This document shows, piece by piece, positions 11,301-24,500 of a stretch of DNA of 64,000 nt. The translations under genes and the position numbers were made by a program. Numbering within the stretch: position 1 is the first letter of the stretch; each line of letters starts with the position of its first letter. The notes under the pieces are model-generated. The model did no database searches. It was given only the letters and a program-made list of their open reading frames with translations, and was not told the DNA's origin. Source of the stretch: Cucumis sativus (taxonomy: Eukaryota > Streptophyta > Magnoliopsida > Cucurbitales > Cucurbitaceae); the NCBI RefSeq assembly GCF_000004075.3, contig NC_026655.2, positions 25,653,489 through 25,717,488 of the forward strand, read 5' to 3'.

Positions 11301-14179
11301 TTCCTAACTTTATATCATAAATCATACTAATATGTTGTAACAAAAATATAATATATATGGCCTACTTTGATTAAGAAAATCCATATATCCTTTCCCTAGC
11401 CCTATTCATAAACTTGGATATTTATGAATTTAGATTCCTTTTCTTTTCGATAAGAAATGATGTATTTTGTTATTTAGTCCGATCGATAAGGATTTATACA
11501 ATTGTTTTATCTTTTTTTCTTGGTTCGATCAATTTCCTTTCGCGTTTAACAATTTTTTTTTTTTTTTGGTATCATAAATTATGAGATTACTTGTTTTAAA
11601 TTTTAAGCCAAAACTCTATGATAGATTGATAGATAGATAAAGATTAAGTTTTATTAATGGGATGATTGGATGAAATGAAGTGTGAATAAAATAATGATTG
11701 ATTTGGGAAATTTGAAAATTGTAAGGCTTAAATTAAATAATTGGTGGTGGTGACATATCATAATCATTATTATTATAATTTATTAAATTAAATTAAATGG
11801 TGAAGCCAAGCTAAGTATTATTTGGATTAATCTCTTTGAAATTAGCTGTTTTATTATTTATTATTATTTTGTTAAATAAAATATGTCATTTCAAACCTCA
11901 ACACCGTTGCCTTCCAAGAAATTACGTAAACCTAAAATTGAAATAATAATAATCATTTTATCATTATTATTATTATATAGATAATTCATAAATTATTCAA
12001 ACGGACAATTTGTATGGTAGATCTGAACACAACGAATTCACTCATTTCAATCCTCGAATATTTAAAGTACTTGTCTTTTAAGATAGAACATATTACATTT
12101 TTTCTAAAACTAAAACGAAGTATCGTGGATCTACCGAACGTAGAGAAATCCGTTATTTTTATTATTATAATATAGATAATGGGGTGGGTCCATTTAGTTT
12201 GCTGGATGCTAATGTAAGAATTTCTCTAAGTTCACACACAAATAATAAATAAACCATAAAATTAATATTAAGAAAAGAGAATTAAAAAATGGGGGTGGAA
12301 AATCTTTTTTTTTTTAATTAAGGGAAAATCCGGGATTTTCTTAATTATGGAGATTTTCCAATAATGTTTTAATGTATTGCAATATATTAATTTGCACATC
12401 ATAATCATAATAATAACAATGCATCGTTGGGATGATCATTATTGTAATTATAATTATCAAAGGTTTATTGATTTTTTTTAGAGGATGTTATGTTGAGGAC
12501 AATCGGAAAGATTTGAACAAACAACTCATCCAAAAGAAGTCAATGTGGATTACATTAATGCATATTAAGACACTAAATTAATTGTGTTATAAAGGGTGAT
12601 GCTTTTGGTTTGACCTTTTACTATTTGATTTTTAACCTAAAGAAAGTAATAAAAATATTGTTAGGGGATTATTTAATTAAGTGCATTCATTACGACAAAC
12701 AGCAAGTTGATTTTTATATATCTATATATTGACCGCAATTACCTTAAACATGGGTAATATTAAACGAATTATTTAGTTGTGTTTGAAGACGTTCATCAAA
12801 CGTGAATAAGTAGAAGAAATAATCTTCTCAAATACGATGATCGATCTAGCGTTTGTTAAGAGGATTGTGATGTTAAGTTGTAGTACTAGCTAGTTCTTAT
12901 GCAACTTATGGTCACATCTAAGCTGGAACTCATAGAGATACATAAATAGATCGGGTTTGCATATGCTAGAGAAAGGGAGATGAAGTCATCAAGAAGATTT
13001 GGACGAAGAAGAAAGCAACGTTGAAGAACAACAAAGAAGAACCGAAGGAGAGAGAGTCGACAACCGAGTACGTACCTTGGCGAAGAAGATGAATAGGTTT
13101 TGTCTTTTCGTACAAAATTAATGCATAAATCATATAACAAAATAACAATAAAACTAATAATACTTCATATATATTTATCTAAATCATCACTCTCTTCCCT
13201 AATTAACTTCATCCTCTTTTTTCAATCTATAATTACCCATTTTTTAATTAATTATATAGCCTAAACTATATAATTAACAACCTTTCTCCACCAAAATTCA
13301 AATTCTATATATATGTTTACTTAATTGAAGTTTCACCCAAATTCGAAAATAAGTTTTAATTCAAATAAAATATTTAAACGAATTAAGAAAAATTAAATTA
13401 GAACTTATGTTAAATGTTTAGATAAACTTTTGTTTATCTAATTTTATATTTTTGAATGTAATTTTTATTCTTGTTCATCAAGTATGAATGCTAGTAGGAC
13501 TTAGTTTTGTCCAAAATAAATAAAACAAAATACTTCTCCTTCTTCTAAGTTTGACTTTAGTGATATGAAGATATTGATGACAACCCCATCACCAATAACG
13601 TCTTACATCCTTAGTTATAGCATCTAACATCTCAACATTATTGTCCCTTATAATTTCTCATTGACCAATTGTTGCAAATTGATAAAGTTTTGTTAAGGGA
13701 CCAATTAATATATATATATATGTCGATATATGATATAGTTTAGTGAGTGTTTCGAGGCAAACATTAGAACTAAATTAGTGTCTGGTTTGAAACTTGAAGG
13801 ACCAAATAGATGGACCAAAGTGCATTTTGCCCTAAAACTTTACTTTGTAAATGAGTAATATTTGTCAAACTAATACTTTAAGTACTTTATATATTATTTG
13901 TTAGCACGGTATATTTACCTTAATAATATTTTCTTTTAGGCAACACGTGTTATTTTGTATCTTTTCAGAGAAAAAAAAAGTCAAAGGAATTCCACTCGAA
14001 GAGAGACTAGGTTACAACGACTTAAGAGGCTTGTCATAAGAATTGACCCTCTTTTGATGTTGATTTCGATTAGAGTTGTCTACGCCAATGTGTAATTTTG
14101 ATCACCCATCATTTTGCTCGCTTTCAATTCTGATGTGATTTTCTTAAAAATATTTTATTATGGATAAGTAACACATAAG

Positions 14180-14600
14180 CTTTGATACCAAGTGATAAGT
14201 AGCTTTCGAGGATTGGATCGGACAACCTTGTTGAGGAACAAAACCTTTAGATTTATTACTAAAAAAAACTCAAATCAAGATGTTCTCTTGACCCCTTAAA
14301 ATTGATTGGATATATATCATAATACTTAGATGATCAAACAAACTAGGGATCGTACAAAACCAGTGGCTCCCATCAACCTTTAATCTTTGAATCACTCCCA
14401 CAAGTACAATGAATAAAATCAAGCTTGATTGACTCTAAACATGAAATCTAAGCTCCATAAAATTGGATAGAAAACTTATAGCTCAAACACTCTTTTACTA
14501 CATATTTCCAAATCTCTCTTTTTCAACAAATGACATTATAAAGCCTCAAAATAAAGCCCTCCATTCGAGGTTACATTTATAGAGTAGTTAACATTTCATC
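14180..14600 (-). mobile_element. Possible LTR retrotransposon remnant
   Basis: On the minus strand a putative LTR end (...CTACTTATCA) is followed by TTGGTATCAAAGC, which resembles the initiator-Met tRNA primer-binding site used by many copia elements (TGGTATCAGAGC). No second LTR, target-site duplication or coding region is visible, so this rests on a single motif. Confidence 0.3.
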
Positions 14601-17600
14601 TCTATGACCATATATATATATATATAATCAACCCTTATGTAAAATATAACAACAAAAAAAATACACTCATAACTAAAAAAATGAAGTCACACTGAATCTA
14701 AAATTATTTGTTCTCCAATCTTAAATGAAATTACGTTTGAAGTAAGCTTAAAGTCTTCGTTAATTAAATGAAGCTTGATTTCAAGTTAATGCAACTTCTT
14801 AATTAATTTGTAAATTTGGACAACATGACAATGAATTCTTAGTATTTCTTTTCAAGTTCATACGATAGTGATTGAGATCCCCCGTTTGAATCAATTAATT
14901 GCTCTTCACAAACACCGATTGTTGATGTAAGAAGCCAAAGAAAGAAGCAACCCACAATGATGTATTTCGTCTATCATATTTTACAAAGTTTTTCAAGAAG
15001 ATGTGACAACATTTCAATTTATGTTTTAGCATTAAAATCATTGCTACCATTCTTTTTCGTACTCTTACATCGGGTCTTTAAGGATCCATTGATACATATC
15101 AAGCAAAATCTATTTTGGTTTAAAAAAGTATGCCACTTCTAATTAATAAGTTTTTATATACAATTTTATGCAAAATACATGTCTTTAAATTTTCATAATC
15201 ACTCTACACATGAACACCCTGATTAATAATATAATATTTCCAAAGTTTAAATGTTAAAATAAAACTTTAAGTTAATGTTATGCTAGAAAATTAGGTAACT
15301 ATCATTCAAACTTGTATTAATTAATTATAACTTTAGACTAAACAACTATATCAACTTTTCGAAGAAAGAACTTTAGTGATGTATCAACTTACCATCTCAT
15401 CTAAGTTTTGTTCCATCATTGTATATATATATTGTATGAAACTTATAACTTGCAATAGTTAAACCTTTAAATTTTTATAAGTCAATCAATTTGATTTCTT
15501 CAAATTAAATATCATCGTTGGAATGTCTTGATTTTTTTATGTACTACAAACAGTCTAGTACGAAGAAACCGTTGTAGACATTTACGATTTTGACCCTAGG
15601 GTTTAGAGAAGCAATATATAAACTCTCTAACTTAATGACACTATATATTATGTTTAGAAACATTCACTCCTATAATAATATTTACTCTCTTTCTACTCGT
15701 AGATATAGGCTAAATACATCTCGTTAGTGAATCCTGAATAATTGGATAGACGACTTTAAAAAAAGTTGTAACTAAAACTCTTGATTAATACATCACAAAA
15801 CAATATTTCCCCTTATTTTTCGTTTCATAATCTAAAGTTTAAATTATCTACCTAATTCATGAATATTTGGTATAACTTAACCTTAAAAAGAAAAAATCAA
15901 ACTACATCTTAGAGAAATGTATTGATATTTGTGCAAAGGTGTTAGGTGTGAGTGGGTGATGTGTATGATACCGATGTGTACATTAAACAATATAATAATA
16001 ACAACAAAAATTACTCTCATTAAATTAGAGATGAACTAATTTTGACTAATTAAGTCTCATTTATTACATTTGAGAATGTAATTATTTTCCCAATTCATTA
16101 TGCTTCTAACTCATTCCTAATTCATATGTTCTCATTTCCCTATTTAATTACACCATTAATTGGGAAATTGATAGATAACCTATAATTTCACATTTAAATA
16201 TTCTTTTAGTAGCTAGGGTTTCACATTTATAGTTTGACATATAATGAATTAGGGATACACTGTTTTCAATGATCACTATGATGCAATGCCCTCCATTCTT
16301 TTATTATATGTTATTTGTTGTAACGTTGAAGAAAAAACTATGCGACGAAAAAAAATGACATCGTACAAACTTTTTATGTTATTATTATGGTTTATATGTT
16401 GACTATTACTACTTGTATTATAGTGATTGGAGTGATGCTTATATTTCAATTCTATTTCTATAGTGTTAACTTACTAATGACGCAACGTCTCAATTGATAA
16501 ATTATATGTTATTTTAGTGTTGCTTCTAAAATAAGTTGTTGTCATCTAATTATTATTGTTCTTAAGTTCAGTGGACTTTAGTTACGTATCTATTTTTAAA
16601 CAATGATTTATATTTTTGTTTAGTTGACGTTGGTTTGTTACGTTCTACTGGGTCATTAAAATCATATAAAGTACTCAACCTAAAGCTATTATATTAGACT
16701 ATTGTACGTGCACACACATGCTCTGTTAGAGAATGCGAGCATTTGATTTTTATTTGTAATCTATATATTTTAACTCTGTGTAATTTTAATAAATCTTAAA
16801 TTTAGTAACGTCGTTTGTTTATCTTTAATTTGTTAAAATATAAAATGCAATCTATTAACATTTTTCACAAATGGCAAAAAACTATTCTAATATATGGTGG
16901 TAATTAAAAATTTATAATTACACCTTCAATTAATCAATTAAAAAATTAGGCCCTCAAATTTAGGTATGTATTAAAATTAGATTCTCAAACTTAAAATTGT
17001 TACAATTTAGGCATCTAATATTGACTCAATTTTTATAATTAAAAAATCAAAGGTATAATGATTATCAATTTTTTACAAAAAAAAAAAAAAGATAAACTAT
17101 TTTAAATAACAAAAATTTTGAAAATATTTATCATACATAGAAAAATTAGGATATATGTAGATATAAATAATAGTCTATTTTGATGTACGGTGTATATATA
17201 TACGGTGGCTAAAACGTGATTTGATGTAAAATTAGAATGGTTGAGATTACATTATTATAGGGGCGGCCCCTAGGGAAGAAGCAAATAAAAATGGTCTTAA
17301 AAAGGGCCTAACAACCGTCATAATGGAAAATCAAAAGTATCATAAACTTGACTTTATGTTTATTTTATGTTGACAAATCATAACAAATATTTGCTGGAAA
17401 CTATATTATTAATTAAAATCCTCACCAAATTCATTGCAAAAATTAAATTCTAATTTCTTTCACATCCATTATTGTCCATATACCACTAATCAATTTCCCA
17501 CCAATACCATAATTTGTTCATTTCTTTATTGTTTTCTTTCTTATGATTCTAATTATTCTTCTTCTCATTATTCCTATATTATGCTTCAAGGAATATATTT

Positions 17601-18719
17601 ATCATTTCATCATTATTTTTGGTTAAGGTTCAATTTTCATCCATATTTTCTATTTTTCTTTCCTTTTAAATTAGCTTCCTTCACACTAAAGGTTAAAAAT
17701 AGTATATACTATTAGTTTATTATTATTAATTTTTTGAAAAAAAAGTATTTACATTCAACTATCGAAAATTAATTTCAAATAATTTAGTTTAAAAACTATG
17801 ATTAAATTACAAGGCACTAAAATGATCGAACAAAACATAAAATATATGTTATTAAAATGATACTTTCACTGTGTAGTTTTATTATTATCAAAAATAAAAT
17901 CGAATAATCTAGATTAGGTGGTTAATTTTGTACTGATAGTTTAAGGGTTGATATTACTTTTGTTGTTATGAATTAAATGGTCTCGAATTCAATCACATAT
18001 ATGGTTTAGTAAATCTTATAAATTATCTTCGTATTGATGAGTTGGTAGATCTATCCATCTTACTAATTATGAAAAAAATAAATATAACTGAATCATTATT
18101 GCATATGGGGAAAATTCAAATATATAATTATAAGTTTGATTGAAATAAAATAAAGTGGTAAAAATTTTGAATTATAATAAGCTCAAGCAACAAATAAATC
18201 AAAACAAAAAATTTTAAATGGCTTCCATCAAATAAAATATAAGTTCTAATTATCAATTGATAATATTTAAATTTTGTTTTTATTTTTTTTAAAAAAAACT
18301 GTCGTTCAACTTTTTTAAAAAAATTATCTATTAGTACTTTATTTAATTTCTAAAACTGTAAAGAAAAAACATTTTAAGAAAATTATTTTTGTTTTCACGT
18401 AAACTTTTTCACTTAAAAAAAAAAGGATACAAAACATATTTTATTTTCAAAATTCAAATTATTACAGAAGTAATTTTTTTGGTTTAGAAAACTTTTAAAA
18501 TTGAAGCTATAAAAAATATTAAATTAAGTTATTTAACTAACCTACAATTTAGTACTAATTAAATAGTATTGAATAGTCAATAATCAAGTAATTAATACTC
18601 ATCTAGCATGCCTTAATTATTCAAAACTTAAAATTAGAGATTTCGTATTTTAATTTTGTAGCCATTCAATTTGTTCATACTAAACCACTCGTGCATTAGT
18701 TATAAACTTTAGCAATCCA

Positions 18720-18895
18720 TGATTGCCACGTGTGTGATTGGTAAGCTCTAAATTGAACTTGATAACCTTTCAAGTCAAAGCAAAAAAGCAGCCACGTCAT
18801 ATGGTCATGCTGACAAAGCACCAATTTGCCTTATCCGCTGAATTTTAGTGATGGCCCTTTACTCCTTATCTTATTATCTTATTATCTTATATACC
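18720..18895 (+). promoter_or_regulatory. Promoter-like motif cluster without an assigned gene
   Basis: The block contains a G-box CACGTG at 18727, CCACGTCA at 18792, TTATCCGCTG at 18831, a repeated TTATCTTA (GATA-type) stretch and a TTATATACC TATA-like sequence near 18888. It is more GC-rich than its surroundings. No ORF or splice pattern follows within the next kilobase. It may be an isolated promoter relic or belong to a non-coding transcript. Confidence 0.25.
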
Positions 18896-19822
18896 AAATA
18901 CATTTTGAATTTTTGGTTCACTTTAAAAATTAAATTAAATTAAATTTGAAAAAAAAATAATATTTTAATTTATAGATTATAAAAATTGATTTCATATTTT
19001 TCAATTTTGTATTATTTGAATTCTAAACTTTTACTTTTATTGGAGTTGGGTATGAACTTAGATCAAGTGTTATGAATTTAACCTTGTTTAGTTTATGTAA
19101 TTTGGGTGACTATTTTTTTCAATTTATAAATTTAACTCTAATGTTGTTTTTTTTATTCTCAATTGAAAGCATGTCAGAAAAAAAATAACAAAATTTGAAA
19201 TGATAAATTGATAGAAGGTTAGATTCAAAACATTTTCTAAAGTTTAAGGTTAAAATTGTAATATTAATTCATGTAGTTCGACCAAAATTATAAGTTTAGA
19301 GTTAGAATTGAGGTAAGATGTTATAGTAGAAAGTGATATTTCTCTAAAAATTAAAAATTAATTATCTTGAACCGTGGTTTCAATTCGATATAATTTTAAA
19401 AAATTTCGAGTCAACGTCTCTTGTTTGGTTAACTTTTTATGAGTTATTTATTATATTAACAATATAATATAATTTCTTATGTAAGTAATAATCAATTAAT
19501 ATTAGTCAACCTGAAAAAGATTGTTGAGTTAAGTAAATTATAACTCAAAATGATTCAAACAAATATATATATAGTTTAACATAAATTTGAAATGGGGTAT
19601 AACATAAGAATTTTTGAAACTTTTCTTAATTAATAATTAATGTCTCGAGTAAAACATCAATGAAGATATAAAATTTAAAGATAATTAATTTGAAATTAAG
19701 TGAGTAATTAATAATTTGATTAAATGTTGTGAAGGTTGGATTTTGTAGTGGGAAATTGATTTAATGACGTGGTTGTGTGTCATTTTCTTTAAATTGTTTT
19801 TTTCTTCCAATAAAGTAATTTG

Positions 19823-19980
19823 ATTACTTAATTAAAGAAGCATTTCCTTTATTAAATTACTTTTTTTACACGAAATTAATGTTGGGATTTTTTAAAGAGA
19901 ATATATTGTTTAAGTAATTAAAGAAGCATTTCCTTTATTAAGTTGTTTTTTTACCCCAAATTAATGTTAAGATTTTTTTA
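19823..19980. repeat. 87-bp tandem repeat, two units
   Basis: AATTAAAGAAGCATTTCCTT occurs at 19830 and again at about 19917, each followed by TTATTAA, a T-rich stretch, AATTAATGTT and GATTTTTT. The period is about 87 bp. It lies just downstream of the tRNA gene, which reads towards it. Confidence 0.8.
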
Positions 19981-20020
19981 AAAAATATATTAGATAATAG
20001 GAGAGAGATTAAAAAAATTA

Positions 20021-20030
20021 AAAATAAAAA
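20021..20030 (-). terminator. RNA polymerase III terminator of tRNA-Ile
   Basis: Read on the minus strand the tRNA is followed at once by TTTTTATTTT, a typical oligo-T stop for polymerase III. Confidence 0.8.
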
Positions 20031-20104
20031 TGGCCCATGCAGGTTTCGAACCTGCGACCTTCGCGTTATTAGCACGACGCTCTAACCAACTGAGCTAATA
20101 GGCC
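20031..20104 (-). tRNA. tRNA-Ile (anticodon AAU)
   Basis: A 74-nt cloverleaf. The acceptor stem GGCCTAT pairs with ATGGGCC through one G-U pair, with discriminator A. The D arm is GCTC-AGTTGGTTA-GAGC, the anticodon arm TCGTG-CTAATAA-CGCGA has anticodon AAT, and the T arm is GCAGG-TTCGAAA-CCTGC. The internal B box GGTTCGAAACC is canonical. There is no intron and no encoded CCA. In the cell A34 is normally edited to inosine, so the tRNA reads AUU, AUC and AUA. It is the only RNA gene I can support in the window. Confidence 0.97.
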
Positions 20105-21283
20105 AATTTATTAGATAATAAATATCATCCATAAAATCTAAAAAAATATTATAATTAAAAATGGAAAATTTTATTTTAAGTAATATAACAGATAATTTTT
20201 TTTTAATTAAAGCCAAATGAGAAGATAAAAAAAAAAAGTTAATGAACTTGTTATATTTTAAAACAAATTAAATAAATTGAATATATATAGATAGATATTT
20301 ATAAAAAGTAAAATGAGGAAAATGCACATATTTGTTACAATAAAGTCAGATCCTTGTCATATTTATTATCTATATATAAATCCTTGAAAAATTGGCTACA
20401 ACTTCACTTTGTTAAGAAAAAGGTGTTGAATTAAAATAAAATTATAATGGTCATTAGGGGATAAAATATCAATTAAATATTACAAAGTTACTTTTGTTGT
20501 TCACTCTCTTAGGGGAAAAAAAGAGATCAAGATCATTAATGAGTATATAGTTTGATTTTGATTTTTTTCACTTACTTACTTTGGAATTTGTTTTAAGAAC
20601 CATTTAACTTTGGCATTTATCATATTCCAGATTTTGAAGAAAAATTGTCCTCTAGAAAATTAAGTATGGCTACACATTCTCGAGAAGCACATACAAAAAT
20701 TGAATTTGAACAATACAAAACAAAATTAATATATCCGTTTGATATCATTTATGTTGTAGTTGATCCCAAATATGTCTTCAATTATTCAAAAGATTAAAGT
20801 TTAAATATTTTCAAATCTAGAAACGTACAATTTTGGAGCAAATAATTCAACTATCAAACTTAACAAAGATGATCGGATTAAGGAAGGTTGCCAAAGTTTT
20901 TTTTTTTTTTTTGAATAAAAATTGAAACATGCCAAAACTATAAAGTGCAAAGTCCATACACTTTTTTTGTTCCTCAAATTTACAAATTATTATATTCCAA
21001 GCGCTTCACCACAAGTCTATTGTTCTTCACACTTAGCTATCCATATTCATATGAAATGATAGTATAATAAATTAATTTAAAAAGCCAATACAATTTTCAG
21101 GCAAGATCCCATAATAATAATTTATTTAATCCAAAATTTAAATCTAGTAGAATTACTTCTTAAGAAAAAAAAAAAAAAAACCAATTTGCTAAAGGGTAGT
21201 TTGAAAATGGCAGAAGCAGAAGCATTTCCTCAAAAAGACAGTAAAAATGGCCCCCACCCTTCTCTTTCTTATGCTACAAATGC

Positions 21284-21290
21284 TTAAAAA
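21284..21290 (+). promoter_or_regulatory. TATA-like box of copy B
   Basis: TTAAAAA in the context AAATGCTTAAAAAGG aligns with the TATAAAG/TATAAAA boxes of copies C and D (AAATGCTTATAAA). It lies about 190 nt before the ATG, so it predicts a leader of roughly 160 nt that includes the upstream ORF. Confidence 0.5.
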
Positions 21291-21440
21291 GGAGCTCTCT
21301 CTTGCACCATAGGCACTCTATATTCCATCAAATTTCTTACATTTTCATTCCCCATTCTGTTTCTCTCTGTTTTCTTCCTCAAAAGAATCATTCCAATACA
21401 CAGAAGGCAAAACAAACTGAAAAGAGACTAACCCTCTTGA

Positions 21441-21560
21441 ATGTTAACACAAATTTGTGTTGAGAACTCGGAATATGTTGAAAATGTCAAAGATTATGGT
21501 AGTGTTTTTGGGTTTGGTTTTGTGGGTTTGTTCTTCTGTAATGGCTTCTGTAACTTATGA
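21441..21560 (+). other. Upstream ORF overlapping the start of copy B
   Basis: A 39-codon ORF (MLTQICVE...) starts 34 nt before the main ATG and stops at a TGA in exon 1, in another frame. Copy A carries the same ORF with the same length. It lies downstream of the TATA-like box, so it should be in the mRNA. It may restrict translation, but part of its conservation is forced by overlap with exon 1. Confidence 0.45.
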
Positions 21561-24500
21561 TCACAAAGCCTTAGTCATCGATGGCAAGAGAAGAATTTTG
21601 ATTTCTGGTTCCATTCATTACCCAAGAAGCACTCCTCAGGTTCGAATACTTCCAATGTGAATCACGGGCTTGTTTCTATTTCTCTTTCTAATCATTTTTT
21701 TGTTTTTGGGTCTTTTTCTTTTGGTTGTTATAGATGTGGCCAGACCTTATTCAGAAGGCTAAAGATGGAGGGTTGGATGTTATTGAGACATATGTGTTCT
21801 GGAATGGCCATGAACCTTCTCCTGGACAGGTAAAATGGAGAATAATTTTGTTTTTGGCATTTGGGTTTTTCTGGGATTGGATTGTGCTGATTCTTTTGGT
21901 CTTTTGTTTTGAAAATTTTCAGTATTATTTTGAAGATAGATATGAATTGGTGAGATTTGTGAAGCTGGTTCAACAAGCAGGTTTATATGTTCATCTAAGG
22001 ATTGGTCCATATGTTTGTGCAGAATGGAACTTTGGGTAAAAACTATTATGATGGATATTTACTGGAATCTTTGTTAATAATTTGTCTTCATGTGGGTCTG
22101 TTTCTGATTAATTTATCTTTACTTTATTTAATTGATTCAGTGGATTTCCTGTTTGGTTAAAGTATGTTCCTGGGATTGCCTTTAGGACTGACAATGGACC
22201 CTTCAAGGTAAGGAAAAGTTCTGGAATGTCCATGGGCATTTCTCAGTTATTCTTCTTCTCTATTTCTATGTCGAAACAAATAAATTTATGAGTTGTGTAC
22301 TGTTTACTCTTGAGTAATGGATTTAATGGTCTTTAATGAAGGCGGCTATGCAAAAATTCACTGCGAAGATTGTCAGTATGATGAAGGGGGAGAAGTTATA
22401 TCATAGCCAAGGAGGACCCATTATTCTTTCTCAGGTAACATCCAACAAACACATAAACAAGAGGCTTTTCTTGGTTTCAAAACTGGGTTTATTGCAAATT
22501 GATCATTCAGTTAAAACAAATTTACAGTGACGAATTTTACAGTTTGTATTTAGGTTATTTTTCAAAATTTTCTCATTTTGTAATGTTTTGGGGTGTTAGA
22601 TTGAGAATGAATACGGACCAGTGGAGTGGGAAATAGGTGCCCCTGGTAAATCTTACACCAAATGGGCTGCTCAAATGGCGTTAGGTCTTGACACTGGAGT
22701 ACCATGGGTGATGTGCAAACAAGAGGATGCCCCTGACCCTATGGTAAGCTACTTTGATCCCTTTCTGTCACGGGTTTCTTTTCCCTTCTTGGGATTCCCT
22801 TGTTGTTGAGGAGCATGTACTAGGTTGTTTGTGCGACTTATTCGAACTGTGGATGGAAAAATAGGGAGTACAGAACTTTGATGCTATTCTTTTATGAGTC
22901 CATTAGTCGTATATTTAATGTGGTGTGTGAACCTCTCTTTTTGGTGGGATTTCAACATTTAACGGTTCTTGATCTTGATTGTTTTTTCCCCCTAATTTGT
23001 AGGTTTACCCTTTATGACTTGAGGCCATGCTTTGCCTTCTGATAGAAAACTCTTATTTTGTGACTCTTTTTAAATCTCTATGTGAATTTGTCCTTTTCTT
23101 GATTCTCAGTCTTAAACCCTTTGAAGGTGAAAAGGAAATATTCTTCTCTTTTCCCCTTATATTTTACTCTTTCTAGAATAGTCTTTTCAAGTTTTTGTTT
23201 TGTTTGTTTCTAGACAAGTTAAAAACTTAAAATGCTATCCATTCTTATAGAAGTCTTCTTTTAAGTATTGACTTTAATTAAAAACCCATTAGATTCTTGA
23301 AAATAAACTTTTCTTGCACCTTCCATATTCTCCTCTCTAAGCTTCTACTTGCTTGGTTCTGCTTCAGATTGACACCTGCAATGGATTTTACTGTGAGAAC
23401 TTTGAACCAAACAAGGCTTATAAACCCAAAATGTGGACAGAAGCCTGGACTGGTTGGTAAGTAACTTATTCAGCTTGAATTCGCCAAATTTTGACAAAGA
23501 AATTCTGACTTTTAAAATATTAGAATTGACATGCTTCTCATTCGTGAAATATTCAAGGTTCACTGAGTTTGGAGGCCCAGTTCCTTATAGACCAGTTGAA
23601 GACTTGGCTTATGCTGTTGCAAGATTCATTCAGAATCGTGGTTCTCTCATTAATTATTATATGGTAAAGAGCTATCGAGATCGTCTCATAAGTTTGGTTG
23701 ATCAATGGAAATGATATCATATCCTTAACTCTTTCACAATTTTCTCTCATGTTAGTACCATGGAGGAACTAACTTTGGCCGAACTGCCGGTGGACCTTTC
23801 ATTGCTACAAGCTATGATTATGATGCTCCGATCGATGAATATGGTAAGCATGTGATTATAGTTGCTTCCAAAAGTATATTCTCAAAATACCTTAAAAGAA
23901 AAGGAGGAAAAAAGAACAGAGTATGGTATCATAGATTCATATATTTCCATTAGATTCTCTGATATCTTCTTTACTCTCATAATTTTTCTTGGATATGGTA
24001 GGCCTAATAAGACAACCAAAATGGGGTCATCTGAGAGATCTGCACAAAGCCATCAAGTTATGTGAACCTGCTTTAGTATCGGTAGATCCTACGGTGTCAT
24101 CGTTAGGAAGCAAGCAAGAGGTAGTAACATGATTTAGCTAATGAAAAATTATCCAACTATAGGTGCATTCTTCTTTTCAAGATGGTCTAAATTCAACTGT
24201 TTTTATGATTATTTAAGGCTCATGTCTACAACACAAGATCAGGGGAGTGCGCTGCTTTTCTAGCAAACTATGATCCATCAACTTCTGTAAGAGTCACCTT
24301 TGGAAATCATCCATATGACCTGCCACCTTGGTCCGTCAGCATCCTTCCTGACTGCAAAACTGTCGTTTTCAACACTGCAAAAGTAAGACAATATTCAAAC
24401 TGCTTAGATCTAACCTACGTATGCTTAAATGGTTTATAAAGTATTATATATTATAATTGTTTAAAGAAACAGAATGACAAAATACATATGCTGATGGATA

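Larger units (their letters stand above)
1741..20020. other. Gene-poor AT-rich intergenic region
   Basis: Apart from the repeats listed separately, I find no supported protein gene in these 18 kb. All open frames are shorter than 95 codons, and none has a recognisable domain, homologous neighbour or convincing splice pattern. The sequence is very AT-rich, with many A/T runs and short TA microsatellites. A purine-rich island at about 12970-13095 and a promoter-like block at about 18720-18895 stand out but lack an attached gene. Confidence 0.7.

Noticed and set aside
14180..15142. Complete LTR retrotransposon around the primer-binding-like site
   Set aside because: Only one candidate LTR edge and one primer-site-like motif are visible; no second LTR, no gag/pol and no target duplication, so only a low-confidence remnant is listed.
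17434..17715. 93-codon plus-strand frame in the gene-poor region
   Set aside because: F/Y/S-rich translation typical of T-rich DNA, with no domain, no leader features and no homologous copy.
21457..21474. N-terminal extension of copy B from a GTG codon
   Set aside because: Eukaryotic initiation at GTG is unlikely, and copy A has a stop in frame at this place; the ATG at 21475 is used in both.
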